Part shown: positions 45,978 to 56,200 of the stretch, in pieces
How positions within the stretch are numbered: the first letter of the stretch is position 1
Layout: each line of letters opens with the position of its first letter
Origin: JAMHWF01 sp035911095
GTDB taxonomy: Bacteria > Pseudomonadota > Gammaproteobacteria > Burkholderiales > Burkholderiaceae_C
Reading direction: 5' to 3'
DNA length: 64,000 nucleotides
Assembly: GCA_035911095.1 (NCBI GenBank)
Contig: JAMHWF010000071.1
Location: 109,710 to 173,709 of the forward strand
The notes under the pieces: generated by a model
Told to the model about the DNA's origin: nothing
Database searches by the model: none
What the model saw: only the letters and a program-made list of their open reading frames with translations
Made by a program: the position numbers and the translations under genes

Positions 45978-47033
45978 ATGAGCACCGTCTCGCCGTCGAC
46001 TTCCTCCGCTTCGGACCGGCCGCTGGTCTCGGTCGTCATCCCCTGCCACAACCGGGCACACACGCTGCCCGCGACGCTGGCGTCGGTGGCGGCGCAGACC
46101 TGGCGGCCGCTGGAGATCGTCGCGATCGACGACGGGTCGGCGGACGACACGCTGGCCGTGCTGCGCAGCTTCGCGTCCCGCACCGACATCGCGGTGCAGA
46201 TCCACAGCCGCGAGAACCGGGGCGTCACCGCCACCCGCAACGAAGGGCTGGACCGGTCGAGCGGCGCGTTCATCGCCTTTGTCGACAGCGACGACCTCTG
46301 GCTGCCGCAGAAGATCGAGCAGCAGATGGCGCTGATGGCCTCGCGCCCCGAGGTCGGCCTGTGCCACACCGGCGTCGAGATGATCGACGCGCGCGGGCGC
46401 TCGATGAAGCGCTATCTCGACCCGGTGCCGGCATACCGCGGCCGCTGGCTCATCGGCCAGATCCAGGGCAACTGCATCCAGACCTCGTCGGTGCTGATGC
46501 GACGCGAGGTCTGCCGGTCGGTCGGGCACTTCGACGAGTCGCTGCGTGCCTGCGAGGACTGGGACTACTGGCTCCGCGTCGCCAGGGCCTGCGACATCGA
46601 CTTCGTGCCCGCCCGCCTGACCCGCATGCGCCAGCACGCGGTGCGGCTCAGCCGGGATGTCGAGCTGATGCGTGCTTCCCACCTGGCCGTGCTCGACAAG
46701 CTCCAGCGCGGCCCGCTGATGGGCGACGAGGCGTTGCGCGCGGCGATCCTCGCGCGCCGTCGCGACGTCCACTTCGACTACGGGCGCAGCCGGATCATGT
46801 GGCTGCTCGACATGAAGGGCGGCCGCGAGGACCTGTGGCGCGCCGGCTGGCTGCCCGGCAGGGGCGCGGCCACGCTCGGGCTCTGGCTGCGCTCGCTGCT
46901 GCCGATGCGTGAGCTGCGCGCGCTGCGCCAGACGCTGCGCACCGCCCGCCAGGCGCCCGCGGCCCCGGTGTCGACCGGCTTCAACCTGACCGCCAACGCG
47001 GCGCTCGAGTCGGCCCTGCCGACGCGCTGGTAG
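45978..47033 (+). CDS. Glycosyltransferase family 2
   Basis: Encodes 351 residues. A GT-A fold is clear: VSVVIPCHNRAHTLPATLASV, IVAIDDGSADDT (nucleotide site), GVTATRNEGLDRSSGAFIAFVDSDDLWLP (with the metal-binding Asp-x-Asp) and a later CEDWDYWLRVARA motif. It transfers a sugar from a nucleotide donor to a lipid or protein glycan. With the flippase upstream it forms a two-gene surface-glycan cassette between metW and a second metW fragment. Confidence 0.92.
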   Translation: MSTVSPSTSSASDRPLVSVVIPCHNRAHTLPATLASVAAQTWRPLEIVAIDDGSADDTLAVLRSFASRTDIAVQIHSRENRGVTATRNEGLDRSSGAFIAFVDSDDLWLPQKIEQQMALMASRPEVGLCHTGVEMIDARGRSMKRYLDPVPAYRGRWLIGQIQGNCIQTSSVLMRREVCRSVGHFDESLRACEDWDYWLRVARACDIDFVPARLTRMRQHAVRLSRDVELMRASHLAVLDKLQRGPLMGDEALRAAILARRRDVHFDYGRSRIMWLLDMKGGREDLWRAGWLPGRGAATLGLWLRSLLPMRELRALRQTLRTARQAPAAPVSTGFNLTANAALESALPTRW

Positions 47034-47100
47034 GGCCCTGGCGTCGGGCAGTCGTCCTCCCGGCGACAGACCCCAGGCGCCGCGCCTGGCCTCCTCGCCG

Positions 47101-47238
47101 GCCGACGTCGACGTCGAGGTGCCGGCGCGCAAGCTCGGCCTGCGGGTCGCCGACCGCTTCGCCATCCAGGACGGCCGCATCGTGCGACGCGGGCCGAACC
47201 TGATGGCCCGCACGGCGGTGTTCCGCTTCTCGCGCTGA
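47101..47238 (+). pseudogene. metW 3'-end remnant
   Basis: The frame from 47101 reads ADVDVEVPARKLGLRVADRF then AIQDGRIVRRGPNLMARTAV and FRFSR-stop. Against the C-terminus of the intact MetW, 26 of the last 37 residues are identical, and both end in TAVFRFSR. Nothing resembling the first three quarters of MetW precedes it, so this is a broken second copy. A strong hairpin follows the stop by six bases. Confidence 0.85.
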
Positions 47239-47244
47239 CGCCCG

Positions 47245-47265
47245 CACCGGCGCGCTTCGCCGGTG
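47245..47265 (+). terminator. Hairpin after the metW remnant
   Basis: CACCGGCG and CGCCGGTG form a perfect eight-pair stem around CGCTT, six bases after the remnant's stop. It is probably the original terminator of a metXW transcript, now separated from the intact metW by the inserted cassette. Confidence 0.6.
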
Positions 47266-47269
47266 GACG

Positions 47270-47291
47270 GGCCGCGGCCGGTGCCGCGGCC
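47270..47291 (-). terminator. Hairpin at the end of the tpsA gene
   Basis: GGCCGCGGC and GCCGCGGCC form a perfect nine-pair stem around a four-base loop, five bases after the stop of the large exoprotein gene. Its symmetry would also work on the plus strand. Confidence 0.55.
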
Positions 47292-47296
47292 AGGCG

Positions 47297-50200
47297 TCAG
47301 CGTGAGGCCGTGAGCGTCAACTTCGTCGTCGCGGACTGGCCGTCCTCGGCGCGTGCGGTGACGACGAGCGAGACCGCCGGCGCGTCGGCCGGCGGCGTGC
47401 CCTGCAGCACGCCGGTCGCCGGATCGATCTGCAGCCACGACGGCAGCGGGCTGCCATCGGCCTGCGTGGCGCTGAACGCCACCTTCGCATCCGCGGGGTA
47501 CTGGAAGGTGCTGCCGGCGTCGAACGAGATCGCGCGGCCGGGGGCCGTCGCGACGAGGCTCTCCGGCAGCACGGCGAGCAGGCGGCCCGGCTTCGCCGCC
47601 TCGCCGACCTCGGGCTCGGTGGGCTGGCTCGGGGCGGCCTGGGCGGCGGTGTCAGGGCCGCTGTCGGCCACGGCGCCACCCTCCGGGTTCGCGGGCGGCT
47701 GTTCGCCAGCCACCGGCGAGCCGGTCGACCCGGCGCCCGCGCCGGCATCCTCGCCGCCGCCTGCCGCGACCGGTCCTGCGAGACCGCCGCCGACCACCAC
47801 CACCGTGCCCGGCATGCCGGCCTGCGGCGCGGGTGCCGGCGTGAAGATCGGCGGCTGCTGCTGCACGGCTTGCGCGCCCGCCGCCGGGGTGCCTGTCGTC
47901 GTCGTGCCGGTGCCCACCTGGGTCAGGAGGTTCTCGGCGCGGAGGCTGGGCGAGGGCTGCACGGTGAGGATGCCGTTGCCGTACTCCAGGGTGTAGTTGT
48001 CCGCGTCGCCGCCCGAGGCGGTGATCAGGTAGTCGCCCGGGTTGCTGGCGGCCGGCGTGCTCAGGCTGATGCCGTGCACGACATCCGCGCCGTCCCCGTA
48101 CTTCAGCTGCGTGGCATCGACCGTGTAGGTCAGCGTCGGCTCGGCCGCGCCGACCATCCTGCTCTTGTGGTCGGCCTGGACCTTCAGCGTCGCCTTGTCG
48201 ACGCTCAGCGTGCCGTCGACCGTCGTCACCGTGTAGTTCGTCGCGCTGCCGCCGCTGGCGACGATGGCGTGGCTGCCCGCGCCGGCGGCCGCACCGGCGG
48301 CCGTCTGCAGCGTGACGCCGCTGACCACGTCGGCCGCGTCGCCGTACTTCAGCTGGGCGGCGTTCACGCTGTAGCTCAGCGCCGGGTCGGTCGCGCCGTA
48401 GGTCTTGCGCTGGTCGTCGGCGGTGACGATCAGCGCGGCCTTGTCGACCGTCAGCGTGCCGCTGGCGACGGTCACCGCGTAGTTGTCCGAGCCGGCGCCG
48501 CTGCCGGTGATGGCATGCGTGCCGGCCGTGGCCGCCGCGCCGGTCGCCGTGGCGAGCGTCAGCCCGCGCACGACATCCACACCGTCACCGTACTTCAGCT
48601 GCGTCGTGTCCACGCGGTAGCCCAGCGTCGGCTCGGCGTCGCCGTAGGTCTTGCGCGCGTCGTCGGCACGCACCTGGAGCGGCGCCTTGGCCACGTGCAG
48701 CGTGCCGTCCTGCAGGTTCACCACGTAGTTCGCCGCCGTGCCGCCACTCGCCGCGATGGCATGGTTGCCCGCGGTCGCCGCCGCGCCGAGGGCCGTCTGC
48801 AGGCCGATGCCGGAGACGACGCCCGCCGTGTCGGCGTACTTCAGCTGCCCGGCGTCGACGGTGTACGTCAGCGTCGGGTCGGCGTCGCCGTAGACCTTGC
48901 TGCGGTCGTCGGCACGCACGGTCAGCTGGGCCTTGCCGACCGTCAGCGTGCCGCCGGTCGCCGTCACCTCGTAGTTCGCGGCGCTGCCGCCGGAGGCGGT
49001 GATCGCATGGCTGCCGGCGGTCGCGGCCGCACCGGTGGCCGTCGCGAGCTGCACGCCCGAGACGACGCCCGCGCCATCGCCGTACTTCAGCTGCGCGGCG
49101 TTGACCGTGTAGCTCAGCGTCGGATCGGCGTCGCCATAGGTCTTGGCCTTGTCGTCGGCGACGAGGCCGAGCTGGGCCTTGGCGACCGTCAGCGTACCGC
49201 TGCTCGCGACGACGTTGTAGTTCGCGGCCGTGCCGCCGGAGGCCGTGATCGCGTGGGTGCCGGCGGTCGCGGCCGCGCCGGTCGCCGTCGCGAGCTGCAA
49301 GCCCGAGACGACGCCCGTGCCATCGCCGTACTTCAGCTGCGCCGCGTTGACGGTGTAGCTCAGCGCGGGATCGGCATCGCCGTAGACCTTGCTCTTGTGG
49401 TCGGCCTGGATCGCGAGCTGCGCCTTGGCGACGGTCAGCGTGCCGTTGCTCGTGACCACGTTGTAGTTGGCGGCCGTGCCGCCGGTGGCGGTGATCGCAT
49501 GCGTGCCGGCGCCGGCCTGCGCACCGGTGGCGGTCGCGAGCTGCACGCCGCTGACGACGCCGGCGGTGTCGCCGTACTTCAGCTGGGCGGCATTGACGGT
49601 GTAGCTCAGCGCGGGATCGGCATCGCCGTAGACCTTGCTCTTGTGGTCGGCCTGGACGGCGAGCTGGGCCTTGGCGACGGTCAGCGTGCCGGCGTTGTAC
49701 GCGCCGAGCTGGTAGTTGGCGTTGCTGATCGCGAGCGTGCCCTGCGTGATCGCATGCGTGCCGGCAGTCGCCGCCGCGCCGGTGGCGGTCGCGAGCGAGC
49801 CGCCGACCACGCTGGCCAGGCTGTCGCCCGAGGCCAGGCCTTCGCCGCCGACGCTGTAGGTCAGCGTCGGGTCGGCATCGCCATAGGTCTTGCTCCGGTT
49901 GTGCGCGCTCAGGTCGAGCGTGCGCCGGGCGACGTCGGCGGTCGGGGCGAAGGTCGCGATCGCGTAGTTGCCGGCGTCGGCCCCGGTCAGCGACAGGCCG
50001 CTGGTGATCACCGTCTTGCCGTTGCCGGCGTTCGCGTCGGCCAGGTGGCCGACCAGCGTGCCGGTCAGCGCCACGCTGTCGCCGGTGACGAAGCCGCCCG
50101 CGCCGCCGCCGACGAGTGCCGCGGTGCCGCTCAGCGCCACCGCGGTCGTGCCGTCGTAGACCTTGCTGCCGGCGGTCACGCCGTTGACGGTCAGCGACTT

Positions 50201-53200
50201 CGGCGTGATCGTGGCCGACTGTGTGCCGAGGTCGAGCACGTAATTGCCGGCGCCCGGGCCGGTCAATGTCACGCCACCGAAGGTGATCAGGTTGGCGTCG
50301 GCGACGTTGAGGCTGTTGTAGGTGCCGGTCGCGGTGCCGGTCAGCGCCAGGCCGTCGATCGTGTAGCTGCGGCCGTCGTCGTCGCTGCCGCTGCCGGCGG
50401 TCTGGGCCGCCAGCAGGCTCGCGCTGCCTTGCACCGCGGCGCTGGTCGTGCGGTCGTAAGTCTTCGTCGCGGCGGCGCTCAGGCCGGCGGCGCTGATCGT
50501 CTTGGGCGTGATGTCGGCCGTCACCGAGTTCGTGCTGATCACGTAGTTGCCGGCGTCCGTGCCCGAGAGCGTCAGCCCGCCCAGCGTCACCGACTTGCCG
50601 GTGCCGACGTGGCGGTCGGCGAAGCTGCCGCTCGCGGTGCCGCTGATCGAGATCGCGTCGCCGGACATCGCGCGGCCGTCGCCGGCGTTCGCGCCGCCGG
50701 CCTGGAGGCTGGCGGTGCCGCTCACGCTGGCCGTCGTCGTGCCGTCGTAGACCTTGCTATTGGCGGACAGTCCGCTGACGTCGATCTCCTTGGCCTGCAC
50801 CGTGAAGCTGCTGCTGCCGGTGCTGACGGCGATCTGGTAGCCGAGCGCGCTGGCCAGGCTGCCCTGGCCGTCGAGGTCGACGCTGTAGGTGCCGACCGGG
50901 ATGAAGCCCGCGCCCGAGGCGGTGTAGCTGCTGGTGCTGGTGGCGAGGCTGCCGGTCGTGGCCGAGGCGAGCGTGTCGCCGTCGATGAAGCCGGTGACCG
51001 AGACGCCCGGCAGCGCGCCCGGGTCGCCGTAGGTGATCGTCGAGCCCGCGCCGACGGAGGCGGTCAGCGTGGGGGCGACGCTGTAGAGGAACCAGTTGCC
51101 GCTCGCCGCGTAGGCGGGCGTGTTGCCGGCGGTGTAGGTCTGGTTGTAGTGCTTCGAGTAGCCGCTCATGCCCTCGGTCGTCCCGGTGGGATTGGCCGAG
51201 TAGACGAGGTAGCGGCCGGCGCCGGCGTCGATGCCGGTGTTCGTCGCGAGGTTGTTGATGACGTTGCGGCCGGCGGCGATCACGAGGTTGCCGCTGGCGT
51301 TGTGCACCGCCTGGCTCAGCACGACGTCGGCCGTCGCGCCGCTGGCCTGCAGCGTCATGCCGCTGGTGGTCGTCAGGCCGTTGACGCCGGCGACGCTGCC
51401 GACCGTCAAGACGCCACTGGTCTTCAGGTTCGCGCTGCCGGCGTGGCCGGCGACGGTGCCGACGGTGTTGGTGCCGGCGGCGAGGGTGACGCTGCCGCTG
51501 CCTTCGAGCAGCAGCGCATCGGCCGTCAGCGTGCCGCCTGCTGCCTGCGTGATGCTGCCGCTGCCTTCGGCGTCGAGGGCGAGGACGCCCGTGCCGCCGC
51601 TGACGGACGAGGTGGCGCCGAGCGTCATCGTGCCGTCGTGAACGGCCAGCGTCATGCGTTGGCCGCTGGCGACGCCGGACTTCAGCGCGCCGGTGACCGC
51701 CATGCCGCCGGCGCCGCCCTGGATCGTCAGGTCCGCGGCCAGCGCCGCGTTGGCGCGCTGCAGGCCCGGGAGCGTGAAGTCGAGTGCATTGACGGTCGTC
51801 AGCCCGGCCTGGTCGTCGCGGCCGAGCACGACCTCGCCGAAGCCGGTCGAGCGCTGCAGCACCGCGCCGACCTCGGCGCTGGTCATCGCGAGCCCCGCGC
51901 CGGCGGCGCTGCTGCCGCCGAACATCGTGGCGTCGCTCGCGACGCTGCCGCCGATGGCGAGCGTGGCGTCGGCCGCGCCCTGCAGCAGGGTGTCCGGTGC
52001 GAGCACGATCCCGCCGCCGAGCGCGCTGCTGCCGCGTGCCTGCAGGGTCAGCGATACGGTGTCCGCACTGCCGATCACGGCGCCGTCGGCGAAGCGGATG
52101 CCACGGCCGTGGCCGTTGGCATCGACGCTCTGGTTGCTGACCGTGATGTGCGCGCCGTCGACCTGGCTGAGGTGGATGTCGCCGCCGGCGTTGTTCGTCT
52201 TGTCGGTGCTGTCCAGCACCGTGATCTCGACGCTGCCGGTGCCGGCCTGGATCGAGGTCCCGGCCTGCTGCGTGATGCCCGCGCTGCAGCTGCCGCAATC
52301 GCTGTCGACGACGCCGCTGGCGACGCTCTGGTTCGCGATCGCGCGGAAGTCGCCGTTGTCGGTGTCGATGTTGGCGTTCAGGTGGATCGTGCGCCCCGAC
52401 TCCAGCGTCAGGTCGCCGCCCTGGCCGCCGGCGGAGGCGACGATGTCGCGCAGCACGGTGATGTCGTTGCTGGCCTGCAGCGTCACGTCGGTGCCGGCGT
52501 TCAGCAGGCCGGTGATCGCCGTCGGGGTGATCACCACGTCGCCGCCGGTGTTGGCCGAGAAGCCGAGCAGGCCGGTGCCCGTGTTCCCGCCCAGGCCGGT
52601 GTAGCCGGCGCCGTCGGCGACATAGCCGCTGCCGTGCCAGTTGGCGTTGCCGCCCTGGCCGTTGACCTGGTCGCTCGATTGCGGCACGGCGGCGTTGTCG
52701 TCGAGCACCGTGAGCGCCAGGGCGGAGCTGCCGTAGCTGCTGCTGGCGGCCGAGGGCGTCGCCCAGATCAGGGGCCGCCAGGCCACCTGCTCGCCGCCGG
52801 TGACCGCGCCGGGCAGCATCGCGTAGTGGATGTCGGTGTAGTTGGACCAGCCGTCGTAGAGGCTGGTCGTCTGCCCGTTGTTCTGCGGTGCGAAGCCCAG
52901 GATGCTGTTGCGCCAGCCGATCGGGCCCGAGGCGCCGACGCCGCCGGCCAGCAGCGTGATCGCGCCGTAGCCGGCCTCGCCGCAGTAGGCGAGGTTGCTG
53001 AGCAGCAGCGCGTCGCCCGTCTGCACCAGGCCGTGGCCGCTGTCGCGCTGCAGCGCGACGATCTGGCTGCCGATGGCGTCGCCGGCGACGTTGCCGACCA
53101 GGCTGTTCTTCCACGAGACCACCGCGCCGGCGCCGCTCTCGGCGTACGCGTGTCCGTTGCTGCCATCGACCCAGGTGACCGCGCCCGCGCCATGGCCGCC

Positions 53201-56200
53201 GCCCGCCCCATCGGCGGTGTTGGTCCAGTCGACGCTGCGCACCAGGTAGTTGGTGAAGCTGCCGTCGCTCAGGGCGACAACCCCGGGCGCATAGACGGCC
53301 GCCCAGCTGTAGGGGTCGTAGCTGGAAACGCCGCGGCCGACATGGTCGCCGGCGGTCGCGCCGACGAGGCTGTTCGCCGTCGTCACCGTGCCGGCGAGCC
53401 CGCCGGACGGGACGAAGGTGACGGCGCCGACCTCGGCCGTGCCGCCGTTCGACCACCAGGGGCTCGCCACCGCATAGCGGCCGCCGGCCAGTGCCGTGAT
53501 GCCCGAGGTGACGTAGTGCACGCCGTCGACGTAGGCCGAGTAGGAGACGGCATCGCCGGCCTGGCTGCCGATCAGCGAATTGCCCGCGCCGATCGAGCCG
53601 CCGGCGCTGCCGTCGATCAGCTGCCCGGTCGTGCCGTTCAACCAGGTGGCGGCGCCCAGCGAGCTCGGCGCGCCGGTCGCATCCCAGGCGCCGGTCGAGC
53701 TCCAGAAGGGCGAAGCGATCGCCGCGTTGCCGTCGGCCAGCGCGGTGACGCCGCCGGCGCCCACCTGGTCGCCGGCCTTGTTGGAGCTGCGCTGGATCCA
53801 GTCGGACTCGAAGTGCCTGCCGTCGACGAAGGTGTAGTGGTTGTTCGGCGCGGACAGGCCGATCGAGGTCGACGCCGTGTCGCCGACCAGGCTGTTCGAC
53901 GCCGAGATCGTGCCGGCCACGCCGGCGTTGCCGCTGCCCCAGGTCACCGCGCCGCGTTCGTCGTGCCACTGCGGGTTGACGAGCAGGAAGTTGCCGTTGG
54001 CCAGCTCCTTCACGCCGTCGACCGGCAGGCGGTAGCCGATCAGGTCGCCCGCATGGCTGCCGACGAGGCTGTTCGTCGACGAGAGCACGCCGCCCTGGCT
54101 GCCGTCGGAGAGCAGGCCGGTGGTGGTGTTGAACCAGGTCACGGCGCCGGCATTGCGCGCGCTGCCGTTGCTCCAGCTGGCGCTCGCCACGAGCACGTTG
54201 CCGTTCGCGAGCGCCTGGACGACGGGATAGTTGTTGTACTTGAAGCCCGTGGTCAGGCTGCCGTAGGCGCTCGACACGGAGGCGTCGACCGGTGTCGAGG
54301 TGTAGTAGTTGCGGCCGAGCACGACCGTCGTCGGGTAGCTCGGGTAGTAGGTGGTGATGTCGTACGTCGTGTTGAAGGTGTACGGGCCGCGCGGCCGGAC
54401 CGAGGTGGTCGTGTAGGGCTGCGAGCTGACCGTCGTGTTGCTCACCGTCGGGGTCGACCAGCTCGTGTCGGCGATCGTGCCCAGGCGGTCGCCCGGGGTG
54501 ACGAGGGTGCTGTGATTCGCGTCGCTGAAGGTGTCCTGCGTGCTGCCGACCACGCTGTTCGTGCTGCCGACCACGCCGCTCCTGTGCGTGGCGCCGACCC
54601 AGGTGAGCGCGCCGCGTCCGTTGCCCCAGTACGGGCTGATCGCCAGGTAGCTGCCGTTGTCCAGCGCCTGCCCGAGCAGGCCGACATGGTCGCCGGTGGT
54701 CGTCAGGTAGTAGGTCGTGTCGGTGAAGCTGTAGCCGCCACGCGACTGGTTCGTCACCGAGGTGACGTAGACATCCGAGGTGCTGCCGACGAGGCTGTTC
54801 GACGAGGACACCGCGCCCGCCACGCCGCTGCTGCCGCTGCCGAGCGTCACGGCGCCCTTGCCGCTGTCCCAGCTGGCGCTGCGCACCACGTAGTCGCCGT
54901 TGCTGAGCACGTCGACGCTGGCAGAAAGCAGGGCATACCAGTTGCCCGCCACCTGGGTAAAGCCGCCGCCGTAGGTGCTGCGCGTGTCGGCGTAGTGGAA
55001 GCTGCCGACGTAGTCCCCGGCGTGGCTGCCGACGAGGCTGTTCGACGCGGAAACATTCGCGCCGGTGCCGGCCTCGCCGTGGGCATGGCCGGTCGCCCCG
55101 TCGAGCCAGGTCACCGCGCCGTAGGCGACGGTGCTCTCGCTGGCGCCGCCGCGGTTGCCCCAGTGCGGGCTGAGCACGATCAGGTCGCTGCGCAGGCCGT
55201 CGCCGCCCAGCGCGCCGACCGCCTTGGCGCCGCCGGAGCCGACGGCATCGAAGCCGCCGGTGCCCACGAGGCTGTTGGCGCCGGACACCGTGCCCGTGAT
55301 GCCGCCGGTGCCGGAGCCCCAGCTCACCGCGCCGGCGTTGACGGCGCTGGTCGCGGTGTTGTCCCAGTGGGGTGACAACACGGCGTAATGACTACCGGAG
55401 ACCTCGAGCACCGAGCTGCCCACGTAGTCGCCGGCCGTGCCGCCGACGAGCGCGTTCGTCGACGAGACGCGACCGGCCAGGCCGCTCGCGCCGCTCGCGA
55501 AGCTGACCGCGCCGCGTCCGCCGTGCCACGAGGTGTCGACCACCAGGTAATTGCCGTTCTCGAGCAGCTGGATGCCGTTCGAGTTGGCGCTGACCCGGCT
55601 GCCCGATGACGTCGTCGTGACGTAGGTCGAGGTGTTGTAGTTCGAGTCGCTGTAGACCGGCACGCTGCCGTTGCTGCGCGCGCCGACCGCGTCGCCCGCA
55701 TCGCCGGTGAGGCTGTTGGCGTTGGCGATCGCCGCGCCGGCCGTGCTCTCGCCGTAGGCGTGGCCGTTGCTGCCGTCGACCCATGTGGCGGCGCCGTTCG
55801 GGTCGTTCTGGAGGTACTTGCCTGCAGCGGGATTTGCCGAGTCGGCCCAGTACGGGCTCGAGACGACATAGTTGCCGCCGTCGACGACGGTGACGCCGGC
55901 GCTGCCGGCGAAGTCGTAGGCGTTCGTGCCGACGAGGCTGTTCGACGACGACACCGCGCCTGCCAGGCCGCCGGCGCCGGACCAGGTCACCGCGCCGGTG
56001 TAGACGGCGGCGCCGTTGGTCCATTGAGGGCTGGCGACGACGTAGCCGCCACCCGGCAGCGCGGTCACGCTGCTGCCGACGGCGTCGCCGTAGCCGGCCG
56101 GCGCGGTCGAGCGCCGGTTGGCGCCGTTGGTCTGCAGGTTCAGGGGCAGCGCGCTGTCGAGCCCGATGACGTAGACCTTCTTGCCACTGCCGTCGGTGGA

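Noticed and set aside
47297..47750. Possible contact-dependent toxin at the C-terminus of tpsA
   Set aside because: No VENN-type boundary motif and no immunity gene; the end is a Pro/Gly linker plus an Ig/cadherin-like domain.
47960..49925. Regularly spaced repeats that could suggest a CRISPR array
   Set aside because: The repeat period of about 246 bases is coding throughout and translates into MBG domains; no short identical repeats with unique spacers.
47870..55375. A 2,501-codon open frame on the plus strand opposite tpsA
   Set aside because: It is the antisense shadow of the exoprotein's repetitive, GC-rich coding sequence; it is Arg/Ala/Val-rich without any domain, and tpsA itself is unmistakable.
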